NCBI RefSeq assembly: GCF_905220365.1
Contig: NC_061130.1
Coordinates: 10,237,501-10,301,500, forward strand
Direction: 5' to 3'
DNA: 64,000 nucleotides
DNA from: Vanessa cardui
Lineage: Eukaryota; Arthropoda; Insecta; Lepidoptera; Nymphalidae
The notes under the pieces are model-generated. The model had not been told where the DNA came from. It ran no database searches and saw only the letters and a list, made by a program, of their open reading frames with translations. Made by a program: the position numbers and the translations under genes. The number at the start of each line of letters is the position of its first letter. Positions within the stretch are counted from its first letter, which is position 1. Below, piece by piece: positions 1 to 12,689 of this stretch.

Positions 1-59
1 TTCAGTTAATAACAAAACTAAATAATATAGTATTTGTAAAACATCATGTCATTTTCTAG

Positions 60-340
60 GCAAACTAACGTTGCAAATTGTGACGTAATGTCAAAGACAA
101 GGCGTACCGTGCTGGATGGAGTTAGGCTTGCCCGAATGTGTCATGCTATGTAAGTGGAAGTTTGTCCTTGACCCAAAGTTATTTGGAGCAAGCGTGACGT
201 CACCAGTGTCGCTGATCCCCGAAACTGGTTTCCGGCTCAACGAGTGAACGTTCAACACGATGTCTCTCGCGCGGTTTATATCCGCTGACGAGGCGTTTTG
301 ATTTGATTTCAATAATTTCATATTCAGATAAGCACACATA
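60..340. promoter_or_regulatory. GC-richer patch with CRE-type sites
   Basis: This patch is clearly richer in G+C than its surroundings. It holds a palindromic cAMP-response-element core TGACGTCA at 195-202 and a half-variant TGACGTAA at 81-88. Read on the minus strand it has a TATAAA-like box near 273-282 and an 82-codon open frame (91-339), but the upstream acceptor (AAATATAG) is weak and no good donor follows, so I do not call it coding. A regulatory element or a promoter is the more economical reading; a diverged exon cannot be excluded. Confidence 0.3.
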
Positions 341-1919
341 TTACCTATATTTATGTTATAAATATTTCAGTACAAACTTCCGTCAATAATATTTGGTATT
401 AACCGTAACATGATGGAAATAAGTACAGATGGGTAATTTCAATTTCTAAATTACTCGTGTAAAATAGGATAAAATATGTATTTTGCGTAAGCTAAATTCA
501 AATTTTAAAGCGTATGTCAACCCTCGTACCTAGGTAAAGTTACTCTCCAAATGCAATAAAATTCTGGTACAGTTTGTGACGTGTACAACATGCTTGAACT
601 TTTAATGAATGGCAAAACCACAAAGGTAACAGTGTAACTTTATTTCATTTTCGCAGATTTTATTTTTCTAATGATAACGCCACACATTCGTGCAAATAAA
701 GTTCAATTTTTATTTAACATAAGAAGGCTTGTCGTGTATGTTCGTATGGCTTATTACTGATTTACTGATTACAAATAAACAGAGATTATACAATAGTCTG
801 TAGAGGCTGAAATCGAAATTCAGTCTCACGAGGAAAGATTATTGAATATGTTTGTGTCTCAACTTAAAAGTAGAGGGTATAATTGGAATATAAAATATAA
901 CATGTGGTCATATACGATTTTAGGATTCGAAAAAATTAATGCGCTCAAAACTCTCAACTTTTTTTTTCATTATCTCCGAAGGAAGCCGTCAAATTGCTCC
1001 GCGAAAATATTAAAAGAAAATGGATTCCGAACAAATTCAGCAGACACTAATAATTTCTGAATTTACGACTTTAAGAGAGAATTTTTTAATCTTTATATAT
1101 ATTTTTTTTATTATGTAAAGATAAATCGAATTATACAAAAATAATTAGTAGAACTTAAGCATTTAAATTTCCAATTACGAGTTATTATTTTGGTGTTGAT
1201 TACTTATTTTTCATATTACACTCTTACCGATTCCGATAATATGTAACTTCCAGTATATAAATATTAGTATATATTTATTTATAATTATGAACATATATTT
1301 TTTATTAATCATGACGATTTGTGTAAATCGCGATAAGTATGTGATATTTTGTAACGATATTATGTAACACAACCAAAGTAATTAATATTATTTAAATTCA
1401 AAAGTAGTCTACTTTAAGCTTCCATTGAAAACTTTGTATTTAATTTTAACTTCCCTGAAAAGAAAGCTAATAAAACGCGCTTCAAAATGCGACATAAACT
1501 ACGAGGCAAATGATTAAATTGAATCTCGTTTCCATAAAAACTACTGCAACGTTCCTATTTCTTTCTGAAATTAAATAAAATGTAAATAGACGAAATGGAC
1601 CCGTGGAAAACATTCGCAGTTACTGAGAAAAAAGCAGTATTATATATGGTAGACGAGTTTGAATCTGATACAGATATAAACTGAGGGGCATCCGTTCTGA
1701 AGACATGTAGCGCAATATAGTCTCTATGTTTAGTGCATTAAGACAGGTGTAGTACGTGTTTACTTACGCCTTTATGCAAAACTAACGACCGTTCGGTAGT
1801 AGAGCACGGTTCTCCGGATGTTCTGAATTATGTGATTATTATACAGCGCAAGCATTTGCCATAGAAATTAAAGCGAGTTTCATTAAGTTTTTCTATAGAA
1901 ATAAGAGTTTTAGACACAG

Positions 1920-1920
<1 letters not shown>
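341..1920. other. no gene recognised
   Basis: AT-rich sequence with only short chance frames. A minus-strand GTAAGT at about 1763-1768 resembles a donor, but no acceptor and open frame accompany it. Confidence 0.6.

Positions 1921-1955
<35 letters not shown>
1921..1955. repeat. (TA)n microsatellite
   Basis: Uninterrupted TA dinucleotide run of about 17 units. Confidence 0.95.
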
Positions 1956-1958
<3 letters not shown>

Positions 1959-3853
1959 ATTAATTTAAAACCTTACAGATTTGTACTTTATTTAATTTTC
2001 ACAACAAACCATAAGACGATACGATTTCTAACCTATAAGCGCAGTAATTATAATATCAAATCAAACCAATATACATTTCATTTAATGGAATATCGTGCAA
2101 CTTTTGAATCGTCATTGCACATAATTAATTTAGATTTTACGTTACCTGATCGGTATATAGATTTGAAGCTAACAAATAGACATTCTAATTAATCTGTTCT
2201 TCCGGGATAACTTAGTAGATACTCTTTTCAATTAGATAGAAATATATGTTAAAATATTTGTATTTACCGGTTCAATAACCATATAAAGCCGATGATCCTT
2301 AAGCACCTGTTCTTTATCGACTTTATCCAGTCTTAATGAACAATGAGAGTCTTGAAATTCGAATATATGTGATTGGGCTACTCTTTGAGACAGCCGTGGC
2401 CGAGTATTTTGAAATTATTGTAAGTATTCGAAGATGCTCGCCTACAAACATTAAATTAACTTAAGAATGACATTTTTTAATAAAATTGTTCTAAAGAATA
2501 TAAATTCAAAGTAAAGAGGCGCCGTTGGGTCAACGGATTGCCGGCACTCTTAAGAGATGACTTATCATTCAACCTTTAAATTCAGCAAATAACAGCCTAA
2601 CCTTTTAAACTTAAATAATATAATAAAGTATTTTTGTTTAGTCACCGAAGCTGATTATTTGCGGGCGCCGGTTAAAAATAAACAAAAATTCAAAAATTAT
2701 ATGTGTTATGTAAAAAAAGAATACTATTATTAAAGACACAAACATTTGGTTCTAGACAAATTTGTCAGCTATACATAACATGTAAATTGCCTTCGGAGAA
2801 GATTTACATTTTATCACGTGATTTAACTTTTCAGATACTTAAAGGAATATCCAAGAAAAATACGTTACATTTTTAAGATAGTCCGAGAAGACAGATCGAC
2901 GTTTTCCCCTCGCGACCATTAGCCGTTTTATCTTTTGATCCGATAAGACTGCGCCCCAGATTGGGAAGGTATATAAAGCTAAACATATTTTTACTATCAG
3001 GCTGTTCTTTAAGGAAATATTTTCTATATAATTTATATTTTTGTACATTTTTTCCAGCACGCGGAAATAGTAATATTAAAAAAGACTAGTTTTTTCGGTG
3101 AATGCACTTTACCAAGCATTTAAAATCAAATATATATAAATTATTGAAGTAGGCGAATAAAATCACTTTTCCATCACTCATCAGTTTAGTATATATATTC
3201 TACCGAGAAGCACCGCCAGTATACTCAGTAGATGTCTTTTCATTTTCATTAATTACGAAGCCTCTTTGACTCACTCGACACCTATTAAACATTGATGATA
3301 TTATACCAGAAACCTACACTTGAGATACAAAAAGTAACTGTACAAAGTTATAATGCAAATATGGATCGATATACAATCAACTTTTTTTTAAACTGTAATG
3401 TTATTGATGTATAAAATAAACGCTTGTCGAGAAGACATTAATGGTACAACGTAATATATTTGTGGACACTATTACAACATATTTCCAAGCTAAGTGAACA
3501 TGCAGTATTCAACTTTGTACGTAAGCTTTAGAAAAATGCATCCAAAAATCTTTTTCCTCCCACATTCTCGCGGAACTAGCGTTAAGATTCCAATTTTATC
3601 CACTTCGATCCACGTCATCTTTTCATACTTCGAACTCATATTCTGCAAACGACAGATTTACACCCACGTTGACGTACGAGGACATTGTAATTAATTTTGC
3701 TAATGTATATATTTTAAAAATAGCTTTTCTCATTTTATAAAAGACAAATACTGCTTTATTAAACAAGTTATTATTATAATATTTCCATACTTTAATTATG
3801 GAGTACTTTCTCGTCATATAGATAATGTTTTTGATATCAGTTTGACATATTTA
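1956..3853. other. no gene recognised; one repeat-G scrap
   Basis: No supported gene. About 3190-3245 is a degraded plus-strand scrap of family G (recognised by CTACCGAGAAG...CAGTA), the same family seen at 42.1 and 48.5 kb. Confidence 0.5.
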
Positions 3854-4128
3854 TCTATACATATAATAAAATTGGAGTGTCTGTTTGTAATATAAAAATA
3901 GTCTTTTTTACTCAATGCATATGTACCTATACAAGGTACATACATATACCGAAATATTATTTTTTATAATTTTTGTCGGTCTGTCTGTTCGTTCCGGATA
4001 ATCTCTGGAACGGCTGGACCGATTTTGAGGGGACTTTCACTGGCAGATAACTGATATTAGAGGAAGTAACTTAGGCTACAATATTTTTTTTTGTTAAATT
4101 AAACGTACAAAGTTGCGGGCACAGCTAA
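3854..4128 (+). mobile_element. non-autonomous Helitron-like element
   Basis: The copy starts with TCTATACATATAATAAAAT after an A and ends with GCGGGCACAGCTAA before a T, which matches the Helitron rule A|TC...CTRR|T with no target duplication. The interior carries the tract GGAACGGCTGGACCGATTTT, common in lepidopteran non-autonomous elements. A second, more decayed copy of the same family lies at 38615-38768. It has no coding capacity. Class assignment rests on the ends only. Confidence 0.55.
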
Positions 4129-4345
4129 TGTAAAAAATAATAAAAAATATTTTATTAGGAACAAGTAAAAATTACATAGTAGGACAAATGAGACCATAAT
4201 AACTGCATTAGTTATTAAACTGTGTCGCAGTTATATAATGTAAATATAAAATTAATAAGCATGATGAAAATTTGAAAGGATAATCTGGTTCGAATTATTT
4301 TAAAATAAAATTTTGTAGTGTAGTAGTGTTATCTAAAATACTCAC

Positions 4346-4723
4346 CGGACTTCGAGACACGGTACCGCAAACCACGCCCGCTTTTCGGATGACACCGATT
4401 ATAAGTTCCGAATTCACCATAATTATTGTTCACGCGACTGTAATCCGCTAGATGTCGGTTTCCATCCAGATGGTTGGGTAGAGACCGATTCCAGCCCATA
4501 ACATCACCGACAACTGACCCGCAGACTGACGATTCCGTCTGACTTTTCGTCTCTCCATTGCAGAGATCTCCACTAGAGCGTGCTCGACGGCCCTTTAGGC
4601 CCTTAGCGGAATGCTGGCTGATGTTTGAGCCCATTGCGAGGCGGGACCTCAGGAGGGCCCCGCCGCACTCATCGCGCCAATCTTCCTGAGATTCGCTATC
4701 GGTACCTTTGGACACGTTCTGAT
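4346..4723 (-). CDS. internal coding exon, unidentified Ser/Arg/Gly-rich protein
   Basis: A 378-bp exon, open throughout. On the minus strand it follows a strong acceptor (polypyrimidine run then TTTACAG at the 4724 side) and ends at TCCG|GTGAGT at 4345/4346. It begins with the last two bases of a codon and ends with the first base of one, so both introns are phase 1 and the exon could be skipped without a frameshift. There is no ATG start: the first in-frame near-start is a GTG, which fits an internal exon. The 125 full codons encode a low-complexity, polar segment with no domain I recognise: an acidic start (TDSESQEDW), a basic stretch (KGLKGRRARSSGDL, a possible phosphorylation or 14-3-3-type site) and a Gly/Tyr/Arg-rich end (RCHPKSGRGLRYRVSKSG). 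Its phase matches the donor of the exon at 39601-40906, so they may belong to one transcript; that link is inference. Confidence 0.75.
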
Positions 4724-5439
4724 CTGTAAAAAATAAAAAACAAAATATTATTACAATGAAATTTTGTAAAGAAAAATGTTACCTATATACTGTGAAGTCA
4801 TGAATCTTTTAAGAATACTCGTTTGAAACTTACGTATCAAACAAAATATATGCTAAAGAAGTCGAACTAGGAATAAAATGAAATACTTCCAAAAGTTGGT
4901 GATACTTTATTCCTGATTGCTTTCCAGACCTCCGTTTAGTAAACAATGCCGGCAGTCAGATTGCAAACTATGGCAAACTACTCTTATCATGAATCTTTAA
5001 ACTTAAAATTCAATGTTTATCGTGAACGTCTTCCAAGAGTTTTACGCAGCGATTTTATTGATTTCGAATATGTACTTCTAGGAATTGAATTGAGTGTAAT
5101 ACATAAATAAACGTTTTTTCGATTTTGACTGTAATTCGTCGTCAGATCATATTTAAACTAAATTAGACTAGATATTATTTGCACAGTTTTTCATTAAAAA
5201 ATTGCGTAGACTTCAGTATGAAATATTTTATGTAAGACCAAAAAGTAAGTTAGAAATCGCAAGCAAGATCTATACAGAAACATGAACTTATGTTTTGTAG
5301 TTTAAATTGAGATTAAAGAGATACCACATAACTCTTGCTGTGGAACTGAAATCCAAGTTCTGCGAACTTTATCGCTTAAGGCTTGTAATTTTACAGTAAT
5401 AAAGTAAATTAACAGTCGCTATATATTCTCTTCTAGGCC
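4724..5439. other. intron-like DNA, nothing recognised
   Basis: AT-rich sequence upstream (in transcript sense) of the exon acceptor at 4724. No further exon or repeat is visible. Confidence 0.5.
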
Positions 5440-5630
5440 AATATATCCTACTCGGCAAGGCCTTCTCTCCCTTTGACGGAGCCTTCCACCATGTATCCCC
5501 ATTACGGAGGATGCGCGTGTGGCAGAATTTCATTAAAATTAGACACATGCAGGTTTCCTCACTGTGTTTTCCACCGCTGAACACGAGATAAATTATAAAC
5601 ACCCGCGTTCATTGGCTAAGACGAAAGCGT
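5440..5630 (-). mobile_element. degraded Metulj-type SINE
   Basis: Minus-strand remnant of the SINE seen intact at 44432-44761. Recognisable blocks in order are the CTTCTC...GGAG tail region, TGTGGCAGAATTTC, CATGCAGGTTTCCTCAC and the CGAGATAAATTATAAACAC block. The tRNA-like head is missing. Confidence 0.7.
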
Positions 5631-5639
5631 TCTCTTTAA

Positions 5640-8047
5640 AATCGGTATGAAAATAATTACTTTTTACAGTTTTTTTAAATGATAATACTCGAATGAAGCA
5701 GATACAAATGAAAGTATTATAGTCATTTCACATAACCGCTTAAAAACTATTTTTTAAAGTAAAGGAAACACATGTTCTGTAAAAAATCACAAATTGGCTT
5801 TTAGAAAGATATAAAATTTGTATTAACATTTTATTATATGGGCAATAAAATATACGAAAGAACACAATTCGTCCTTTCAATTCTTTTTAAAAATTATCTT
5901 GTTTATAAAACTATAAAATCTGAAAATCGAATAGAACGCGTCAAGCGATATTAACGTATGTAGTTTAATTGGTAGAAAAGAGGAACTAATAAATTTCATT
6001 TCGGTTCTTCTCAGTAGAATATTCATTTTAAATCGCTAGCTTATTTAAAATCATTATATAAAATCTTATAAAATTATTATTCAAATGAGCTGTAGAGCCT
6101 AATTAAATAAAGCATATAGCTTGATATATCTATAGACTAGTTGTTTTGTTTTCTAGCAACTGGAGCATAAAATCTGGATATTATTTAGCACATGATGAAG
6201 CATGACTATGACCTTTCGATCTCATTCAAGGGAGACGTCCTTGCTATTGTTCGAATCTAGTCTAATTGGTCGTCACCTAGATTTTAGATGTACTTTGTAT
6301 GAGAATTTTTAAAATAAAATTATAAAATGCTTTCAGAATCCATAAATTTATTATTTTATGTTCTACATATTTTTAATAACCAATGTTCTTTAATTTTAAA
6401 ATTACCTCAAGCAGTGGAGTTAGTATATGTACAAAGATAATACGACTTGATAAAATTAATTATCATAATTATGTAGGTATATATGATATAGCTACATAAA
6501 CATATAAAAAAACGTCAATTGTTAGATTTCAGTACAATACGTTAAGAAATATCCCATTTAAGCTACAGACAATTTGAGGGCTCTGAAATTTGAGCTGATT
6601 TGGGTCGCAATGAAATCTCGCTAGACAATTAAGAGCCCACACAAATGAGTCGCCGAGAGTTCCCTTTCCTTTTAACTGTACGAAACCATAACCATTCTTT
6701 TCGATGCGGAATATTCTGGAAATTTATAACCATAGATTAAAACGACAATAGACCTTAAAACCTTTTTCTTTTTTGGCGACCTACGGAATAACTAAAGATT
6801 CAATTCTTATATAATCACTTACATAATATAAAGCAGTTTTAATTTACCAAAATGTATTTATAAAACACATTGTAAATGATATAAAATTAAATAATAAAGT
6901 AAAAGTATAATTTATGATACACATATATGACTCGCGATGGCCCAGCGCCATGTTTCCTTATTCTAACTTGGGCCACCATCTAGTGTCATCACCGCACCAC
7001 TGAATTTTTTCGTTCTTAACATTTTATAATTTATCTCAGTCAGTAAAATATTTATTTCTGTAAGCAACATCACCATGCAGGTTTTTATTATTCATTAAAT
7101 ATATCATTAAACATTTGAACGTTTTAATTAAAAAGTATTCATACCGAATAGCTGAAAGCAATTTTAACGGAAAGAAAATGACGTATGAGGGAAAAATTAA
7201 AGCTTTTGTGTAAGATATTACAAAGACTTTTAGATAGCCTCTTATTGACTCAGCATAATGCTCACTAGGCGAGGCTTTGTCCCCCATTTACTTAAAAGAC
7301 TAGGCCAAGAAAACAGTTCACTGTTACAAATGAAAATGGTTTTAAAAATAACGCCTGTTTATGGAAAATTAAACAGAAATCAATAATTAAATACATATTA
7401 GTGGGGACAAGTATTCGAATATACTATTGCCAGTTTTATTTATTGTTTAAATATATAGATAGATTGCTTTTGTTTTAACACGTTTTTACTATCTTGATCA
7501 TGACGTAACAATAAATGTGTGCCTATCAAATATCCATCACGCACTTCCAAACTGCCAAATAATTTAAAACGATACCGTATTGGTATACCATTAGTGGAAT
7601 TTTCAGTTTTTGAATTTGGAAAATTTATTTTGTATAATTTTATTGCAACAAAAATAGCATGAATTTCTACTTACATGATCACCAAATTTTAAAATTTTCA
7701 GTTGATTATCGGTATTTTTTAAGTTTAATGTCTATCATGAGTATGAATGAATGTAACATTTGTATATAATAGCATTTCAACTAAAAAACGATGTAAATAA
7801 AACATTTATTAATTTTCAATAGACATACAACTTCGTATTTTCTAGGAACATTCTCCAACGAAATAAACCTAAGTAATTCAAACTTACGGAATCAAGTTTC
7901 AATTAAGATGACGAGAAGTTTAACAGCGTAAGGGTTGAAAGCATTCTAAGAAATCCATCGTCCCGATTCTCTGAGAACTACTTTCGTTCACTTTGTCCTA
8001 AGGTAGATCATCCATACAAATAAAAATGCTACAAAAATTTTTTTTTT
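5640..8047. other. no gene recognised; one repeat-G scrap
   Basis: Only chance frames. About 5970-6035 is a minus-strand scrap of family G (CGGTTCTTCTCAGTAGAAT). Confidence 0.5.
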
Positions 8048-8142
8048 GACAACTAGCGCCCAGAACAGGCTTTGCACTGGGTCAATACTGGTAATAAATA
8101 TACGCATACATAGGGACACAACGGTAAGTGACTTCGTTTAAT
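8048..8142 (-). repeat. family B fragment
   Basis: Minus-strand fragment with the family's ACTAGCG...GGCTTTGCAC end and the CATACATAGGGACA block. The middle of the element is deleted. Better copies are at 10803, about 37560 and 55985. Confidence 0.5.
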
Positions 8143-9097
8143 ACTATGTAATGACGATAATTATTGTGTCATTTGTATCAGTACTCAGTACTATTCTGAC
8201 TTTAATGTACAAATACAATCATCTAAACAAACAATTACAAATGTTATGTATATAAGCCATTTAAGCGCTTCTTACTTAAAAAAATATTTGATTTCTGTAC
8301 ATAAGTTCTTTAAAAATTTAGAAAAAAACCTGTATTGAAATTCGTATGAGCAACACATTACGTAAGAACGCGCTATGGCATGCGAGCTCTTCGCTACATT
8401 TATATGGACCGACTTCCTAATCAAAATCGTAAAATAAATCCATTTGGCAAGCGGTAAAATATTTACGGCAAATTTCCAAGGTACCTATTTTATAGTTATT
8501 CGGTATTGCGGTTGGATTAAGGCTTTATTAGCCTCCTTTGAAATAGATCTGAAACATCTTCTAGGTTTGAAAAGAAGATCGTGGGTCTAAATCAATATTA
8601 ACAAAAAACATATATAGATATATAATTCTAATTTTATTTATTTAAATAAAAAGACGTCAAATTTATTACAAATTGTAAGCAAATCTCTCCGAAATAGTAT
8701 ATTGGTTTGTGTGTTCAAGATTTTCTCTTAAACAGTCATTCCGAGTTTCCATATTTTATTATAGTTATTTTTCATGAGTAATAAATTCATAAACAGAACC
8801 ATTCATAAGCAAAATGAATCCTTATTGATTGTAGCATCAGAAGATTGACAGCAAAATTATTTTTACTAGTACCAAACGTAATCGTAGTTGTACTATATAA
8901 AGGAGAAGCATTGTAGTTTATAAGCACAAGAGTATTTCGAATTTGCGAAACTAAAATGGGAAAACCTATGCACTGCAAAAACCCATATTAATGGGTGAGC
9001 GACGAGTCAGCACTGCAGCATATTCGGTAAGAACGGAGCTTATAACTGCGGACTACACAGCATTAGTGCTTATTTTTTTTTGCTGTTTTTTTTTAAT
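8143..9097. other. no gene recognised
   Basis: AT-rich, with no supported feature. Confidence 0.5.
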
Positions 9098-9262
9098 GTA
9101 AATTCTGGCCTATTTTCCATCTGATGGTAAGTGGTCACCAAAGCCAATAGACATCGTTACTGAAAAATATATTAATCACTGCTCGTATCAATAATGTGTC
9201 ACCAAACTTGAGACTTCTGTTACACTGGCTCACGCATCCTAAATATGGCTTTTCGGTGGTAC
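9098..9262 (-). repeat. family A interspersed repeat
   Basis: Matches the widespread lepidopteran repeat whose hallmark is GATGGTAAGTGGTCACC followed by a block ending in TTACACTGGCTCAC. This copy is on the minus strand relative to the best copy at 47840-48095. The class of the family (SINE or DNA element) is not decided by the sequence. Confidence 0.65.
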
Positions 9263-10105
9263 ATAAATAATCAGTGAATGAAGTGCTTACGCACCTTATG
9301 TTTAGAATTGAATCTTAAATTGTAAATATATAAGAAGATAGACGGAGAATATTTTATATCAATATCGTTCCCTTTTAAAAATATTTACTATATGTGATCG
9401 AAGCCCATGTAAAACTGGTATTATTTTATCGGTAAAATGTATGTGTTACCACTAAAGAGTTTGCAGAAAAAGTTGTAAAATTCTATTGATACTAAAACAA
9501 TTGTTAAGGAACATTTGTGTTCCAAACGTTTCTACGACCAAGGATCGGACCGATCGCATGGAACGATCACCTACGAACACCTATGGAATAGAATTAAATA
9601 TTAAAAAATTTAGTCGATTTTATTATATATTAAGGTGTGAATGGTTCTTAACAAATCTATGATAAAGTTTTGATGGTCAATAAGTGTAATGATTTCAACT
9701 CTACATCGGTAAATTTGGTAGATCACTTTCATATATATCTATTTTTATACATAGGATAACTAACGAGCCGCAAAACATTACTTGGGCAAAGAGTACTCTT
9801 AACATGAAAATATTACATAGGGCTTTATTTTGTAAGGTTTATTTATCAGTATAGGTATATGTACAAGTGAGTTGTAAATTATTAAAATGAATATTGTATG
9901 AGTAAAAAGTACATAACCACGTGCTTTTCTAGCAAGCATTTCTATAGGCATTTGAACATCTACAATTTTCCGGTACATTATTTTCATATAGCTTCTTTAA
10001 GTTTAGCTAGCATTCATGGTTAAAGCGTGTATTTTTACATGAAACATCGATATATTTCAGCCATGTTGTACAAATGTATATACATGATATTGGTTGACGG
10101 ACGGG
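9263..10105. other. no gene recognised
   Basis: AT-rich sequence, nothing identified. Confidence 0.5.
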
Positions 10106-10240
10106 CAAGTGTACGAAGTGACCCAATACTAATAGACTCAGCACTCTAAACTGTTCTGCAACCCTTGATTTGGCAATGCGCACACCGTGGGAACTGAGTG
10201 GCTTAGTGCCTGCAGTGAGCAACCTAAACCTTTGTACTAA
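10106..10240 (-). repeat. highly degraded family A copy
   Basis: Weak match on the minus strand, mainly GGCAATGCGC...GTGGGAACTGAG, corresponding to the family's GCCAATGCGCCACC...GGGAACTAAG block. Confidence 0.35.
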
Positions 10241-10373
10241 GGAGAGGGCAATTCCTACCTAAGTGGACTTGCCTTGACTTGACAAAGCGGAAAGACCAAG
10301 TACATATACAAATCTTCGTGGTTTATCACTTCTGCTATTCGTGTAAACGTTAAAATTCTTTGAGTGGCATAGG

Positions 10374-10415
10374 AGAACTTAAGAACTTAAGGGAACTTAA
10401 GAAGAGAACTTAAGG
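10374..10415. repeat. short GAACTTAAG tandem repeat
   Basis: Four imperfectly spaced copies of GAACTTAAG in about 42 bases, probably replication slippage. Confidence 0.7.
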
Positions 10416-10802
10416 GACATAGAAATAAAAAGAGGAAGCTACTTTCTTTTATACTATGTATATTTACATAAATATTAAAAATGTTATTAATGCAGTGTAA
10501 GTTAATTTTAAAGATAACATGTCTATCCACATATACATTTTACAGTGATCCCAACGTATTTTTTCATGCGTAGTCACATTTGCAAAATGGGATAGGCATT
10601 TTATTACATAAATCGTATTTATTCTGATACGGATTAATACCGTGTGAGAAATAAATAGAACTAAGGTCGCTGCTATATCGGTATTTTTTTACGCACTTCT
10701 TTTAATAATATAAATATCTTCACTCTCTCATATATTTTATATCTTGTATAATATATATAATACAAAATATAAAACCGTAACATAGAATAAAACGAAATCG
10801 CG

Positions 10803-11058
10803 TACCGCTATCTGTCCCTAAGTATGTTTAGATTATTAAAATTACACAACGAATTTTGTCATTTGTTTTTTGATCAAGGGGAAGGTTTGTTTATAATACA
10901 TGCACAATATAGCAGACACAAGACTATTTTACAGCTTTCAAAAGTGATGTCATAAATAAAGACATTTCTTATGTTGCATACGCTAGCTGTGCCCTACGTG
11001 ATAGATCAAAATAAAAGATCAGAATTGCAGCCGTGCGCAGCCGGGGCGGTTCGCTAGT
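10803..11058 (+). repeat. family B interspersed repeat
   Basis: Begins near CTGTCCCTAAGTATG, contains AAATTACACAACG and ends CAGCCGGGGCGGTTCGCTAGT. Similar copies lie at about 37560-37900 and 55985-56181. The GC-rich end followed by CTAG|T is reminiscent of Helitron 3' ends, but no clear TC start was found. Confidence 0.55.
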
Positions 11059-12280
11059 AAGTATATGATAAAATTAGTAAATAAAATTTCATAAAACTCG
11101 TATTCACAATAAAAAAACAATTTCAATCAATTTTATAGTAACTATTCCATATTAAATTATTTAACTAATAATGATCAGCATCAAAATCCAACTCATATTT
11201 CGAAGAAAATATCGTTCAAACGGAAGTCTTGAGAAACGACTCTACTTCATATTATATAAAGAAAAAGACTTACTTAGACATTACAAACAGTTCTAGGACT
11301 TAATAAAATAGTATCTTTTCTTGGAATAAATTATATACGAATGGGTTTAAATTCTTTATCTAGCGTTTTGACAATATAATTAATGTTGCGTGTTGCTTGG
11401 TGTTCGTGAATACAGTTCGTGAAAACGTTCGTATCCGATTTTATAGATGTTTTATTGCAATTAAACTGTACTTAAAATAACTTGCAGTTTGTTACAGTGC
11501 CTAGTTTTTGTTTATACAAATTGTTCTTATTTTTAAAAAGCGTGCATAAAAACATTGGTATAATATTCTATGTAAGAAGTACACGAGGACTAAAACAAAG
11601 AATAATACTGGGTACAAAAGGTTTTTAACCGCGATTAGCTTAACTAGGACTACTATTTAACTGGGTCACTAATATATCATGGAGTTGTATTTATACTAGC
11701 TAATATAAAACATTGTTCTTTATATTATTACAAGTGTTTTAATTTTGGTGTAAGGCTATCCCCGGCATTCAGAAAAGTTTGTAAATTGATTGCAAGATTG
11801 GTTACTTTTTGTGTCAGGATATTTATTGATATTCTATTCACTTTAGTTTAAAACAATAACAATTCCTATTTACTGATAATCACCAGCCTCATAAACATAA
11901 ATTTTGAATAAATCCATTTTGTTAATTACAAAGATTTATAAAATAAGTACCCATTTCAAAGACGTTATTAACGTTTGTGCCAAATAACTGTAGAATCCAT
12001 TGTAAGTTAGAGTCAGATTAGAAACGAAAATGATTACAAATTGTAATAAAATTTTATTATAATTGATATAAAATTTAATAGCAATTATAATCAAGTTTTA
12101 AATAATTCATGATTAAAAACATTGTTTGGTATAAGTATACAATTAATTTAATTGTTAGTAAATGAAAACATTATTCAACTGGTTTTAATTTCGTTATTTA
12201 AAAAGTGAGTTAATTAAAATGCATATTTTTCTCTTGAACGAAATCTGGAATCACCACTACTTTCGAAATAAAAGGTTTAA
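11059..12280. other. no gene recognised
   Basis: AT-rich sequence without supported features. Confidence 0.5.
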
Positions 12281-12323
12281 AGCATGAAGATGATATAAAG
12301 CGGCTCCCGGATATGGAGTAAAG

Positions 12324-12356
12324 AGTGCTTGTCTCCATTTGAGTGGAGCAAGCACT
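12324..12356. repeat. hairpin, 13-14 bp arms
   Basis: AGTGCTTGTCTCCA at 12324-12337 pairs with TGGAGCAAGCACT at 12344-12356 with one bulged base and a 6-base loop. It sits just before an unusually open segment (12450-12671). Confidence 0.6.
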
Positions 12357-12449
12357 TTCGATAATAAGCGCAGTGAAAATACGGAGTTTTCAAGCAAAAT
12401 AACATTTACTCAAAATATATTTTATATTGACTTTACGTAAGTGGAGAAT

Positions 12450-12671
12450 TTAAATGAGCGAGTGGTAAGAAAAACTGTGGATATGAATTTTAAAGGGAAT
12501 CTTCCTTCGAAGGTTGCAATTGGATTTTTGAGTTTGTGCGCGGTAGTGACGGAAGCCATGGGTCGAATGAAGGTCAGGGACATGGCTATCACGAATCCGT
12601 GTTGGAACAGCGAGGTCAAGTAACCTCCTCGGTTTTAGCCCAGGAATGAAAAACTCATACAATATATGAGC
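12450..12671 (-). other. candidate exon, unidentified
   Basis: On the minus strand a good acceptor (TTTTATTGTGTTTTAG) at about 12672 is followed by an open frame of 73 codons ending at a stop near 12450. The frame includes DLAVPTRIRDSH and RRKIPFKIHIHSF. The segment is richer in G+C than its flanks and is also open in a second minus frame and in one plus frame (12441-12623), so frame openness alone is weak evidence. No poly(A) signal of canonical form follows closely. It could be an alternative terminal exon inside the long minus-strand intron, a conserved non-coding element or an old transposon piece. Confidence 0.25.
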
Positions 12672-12689
12672 TAAAACACAATAAAACAC

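Noticed and set aside
4329..4715. Complete small protein of 128 residues
   Set aside because: The apparent first Met is a GTG, and both ends coincide with good splice sites, so it is an internal exon, not a gene by itself.
12441..12623. Plus-strand 60-codon gene starting MENLNERVV
   Set aside because: Starts at a GTG directly after an in-frame stop and opposes a minus-strand frame with better splice support; kept only as part of the 12.3-12.7 kb finding.
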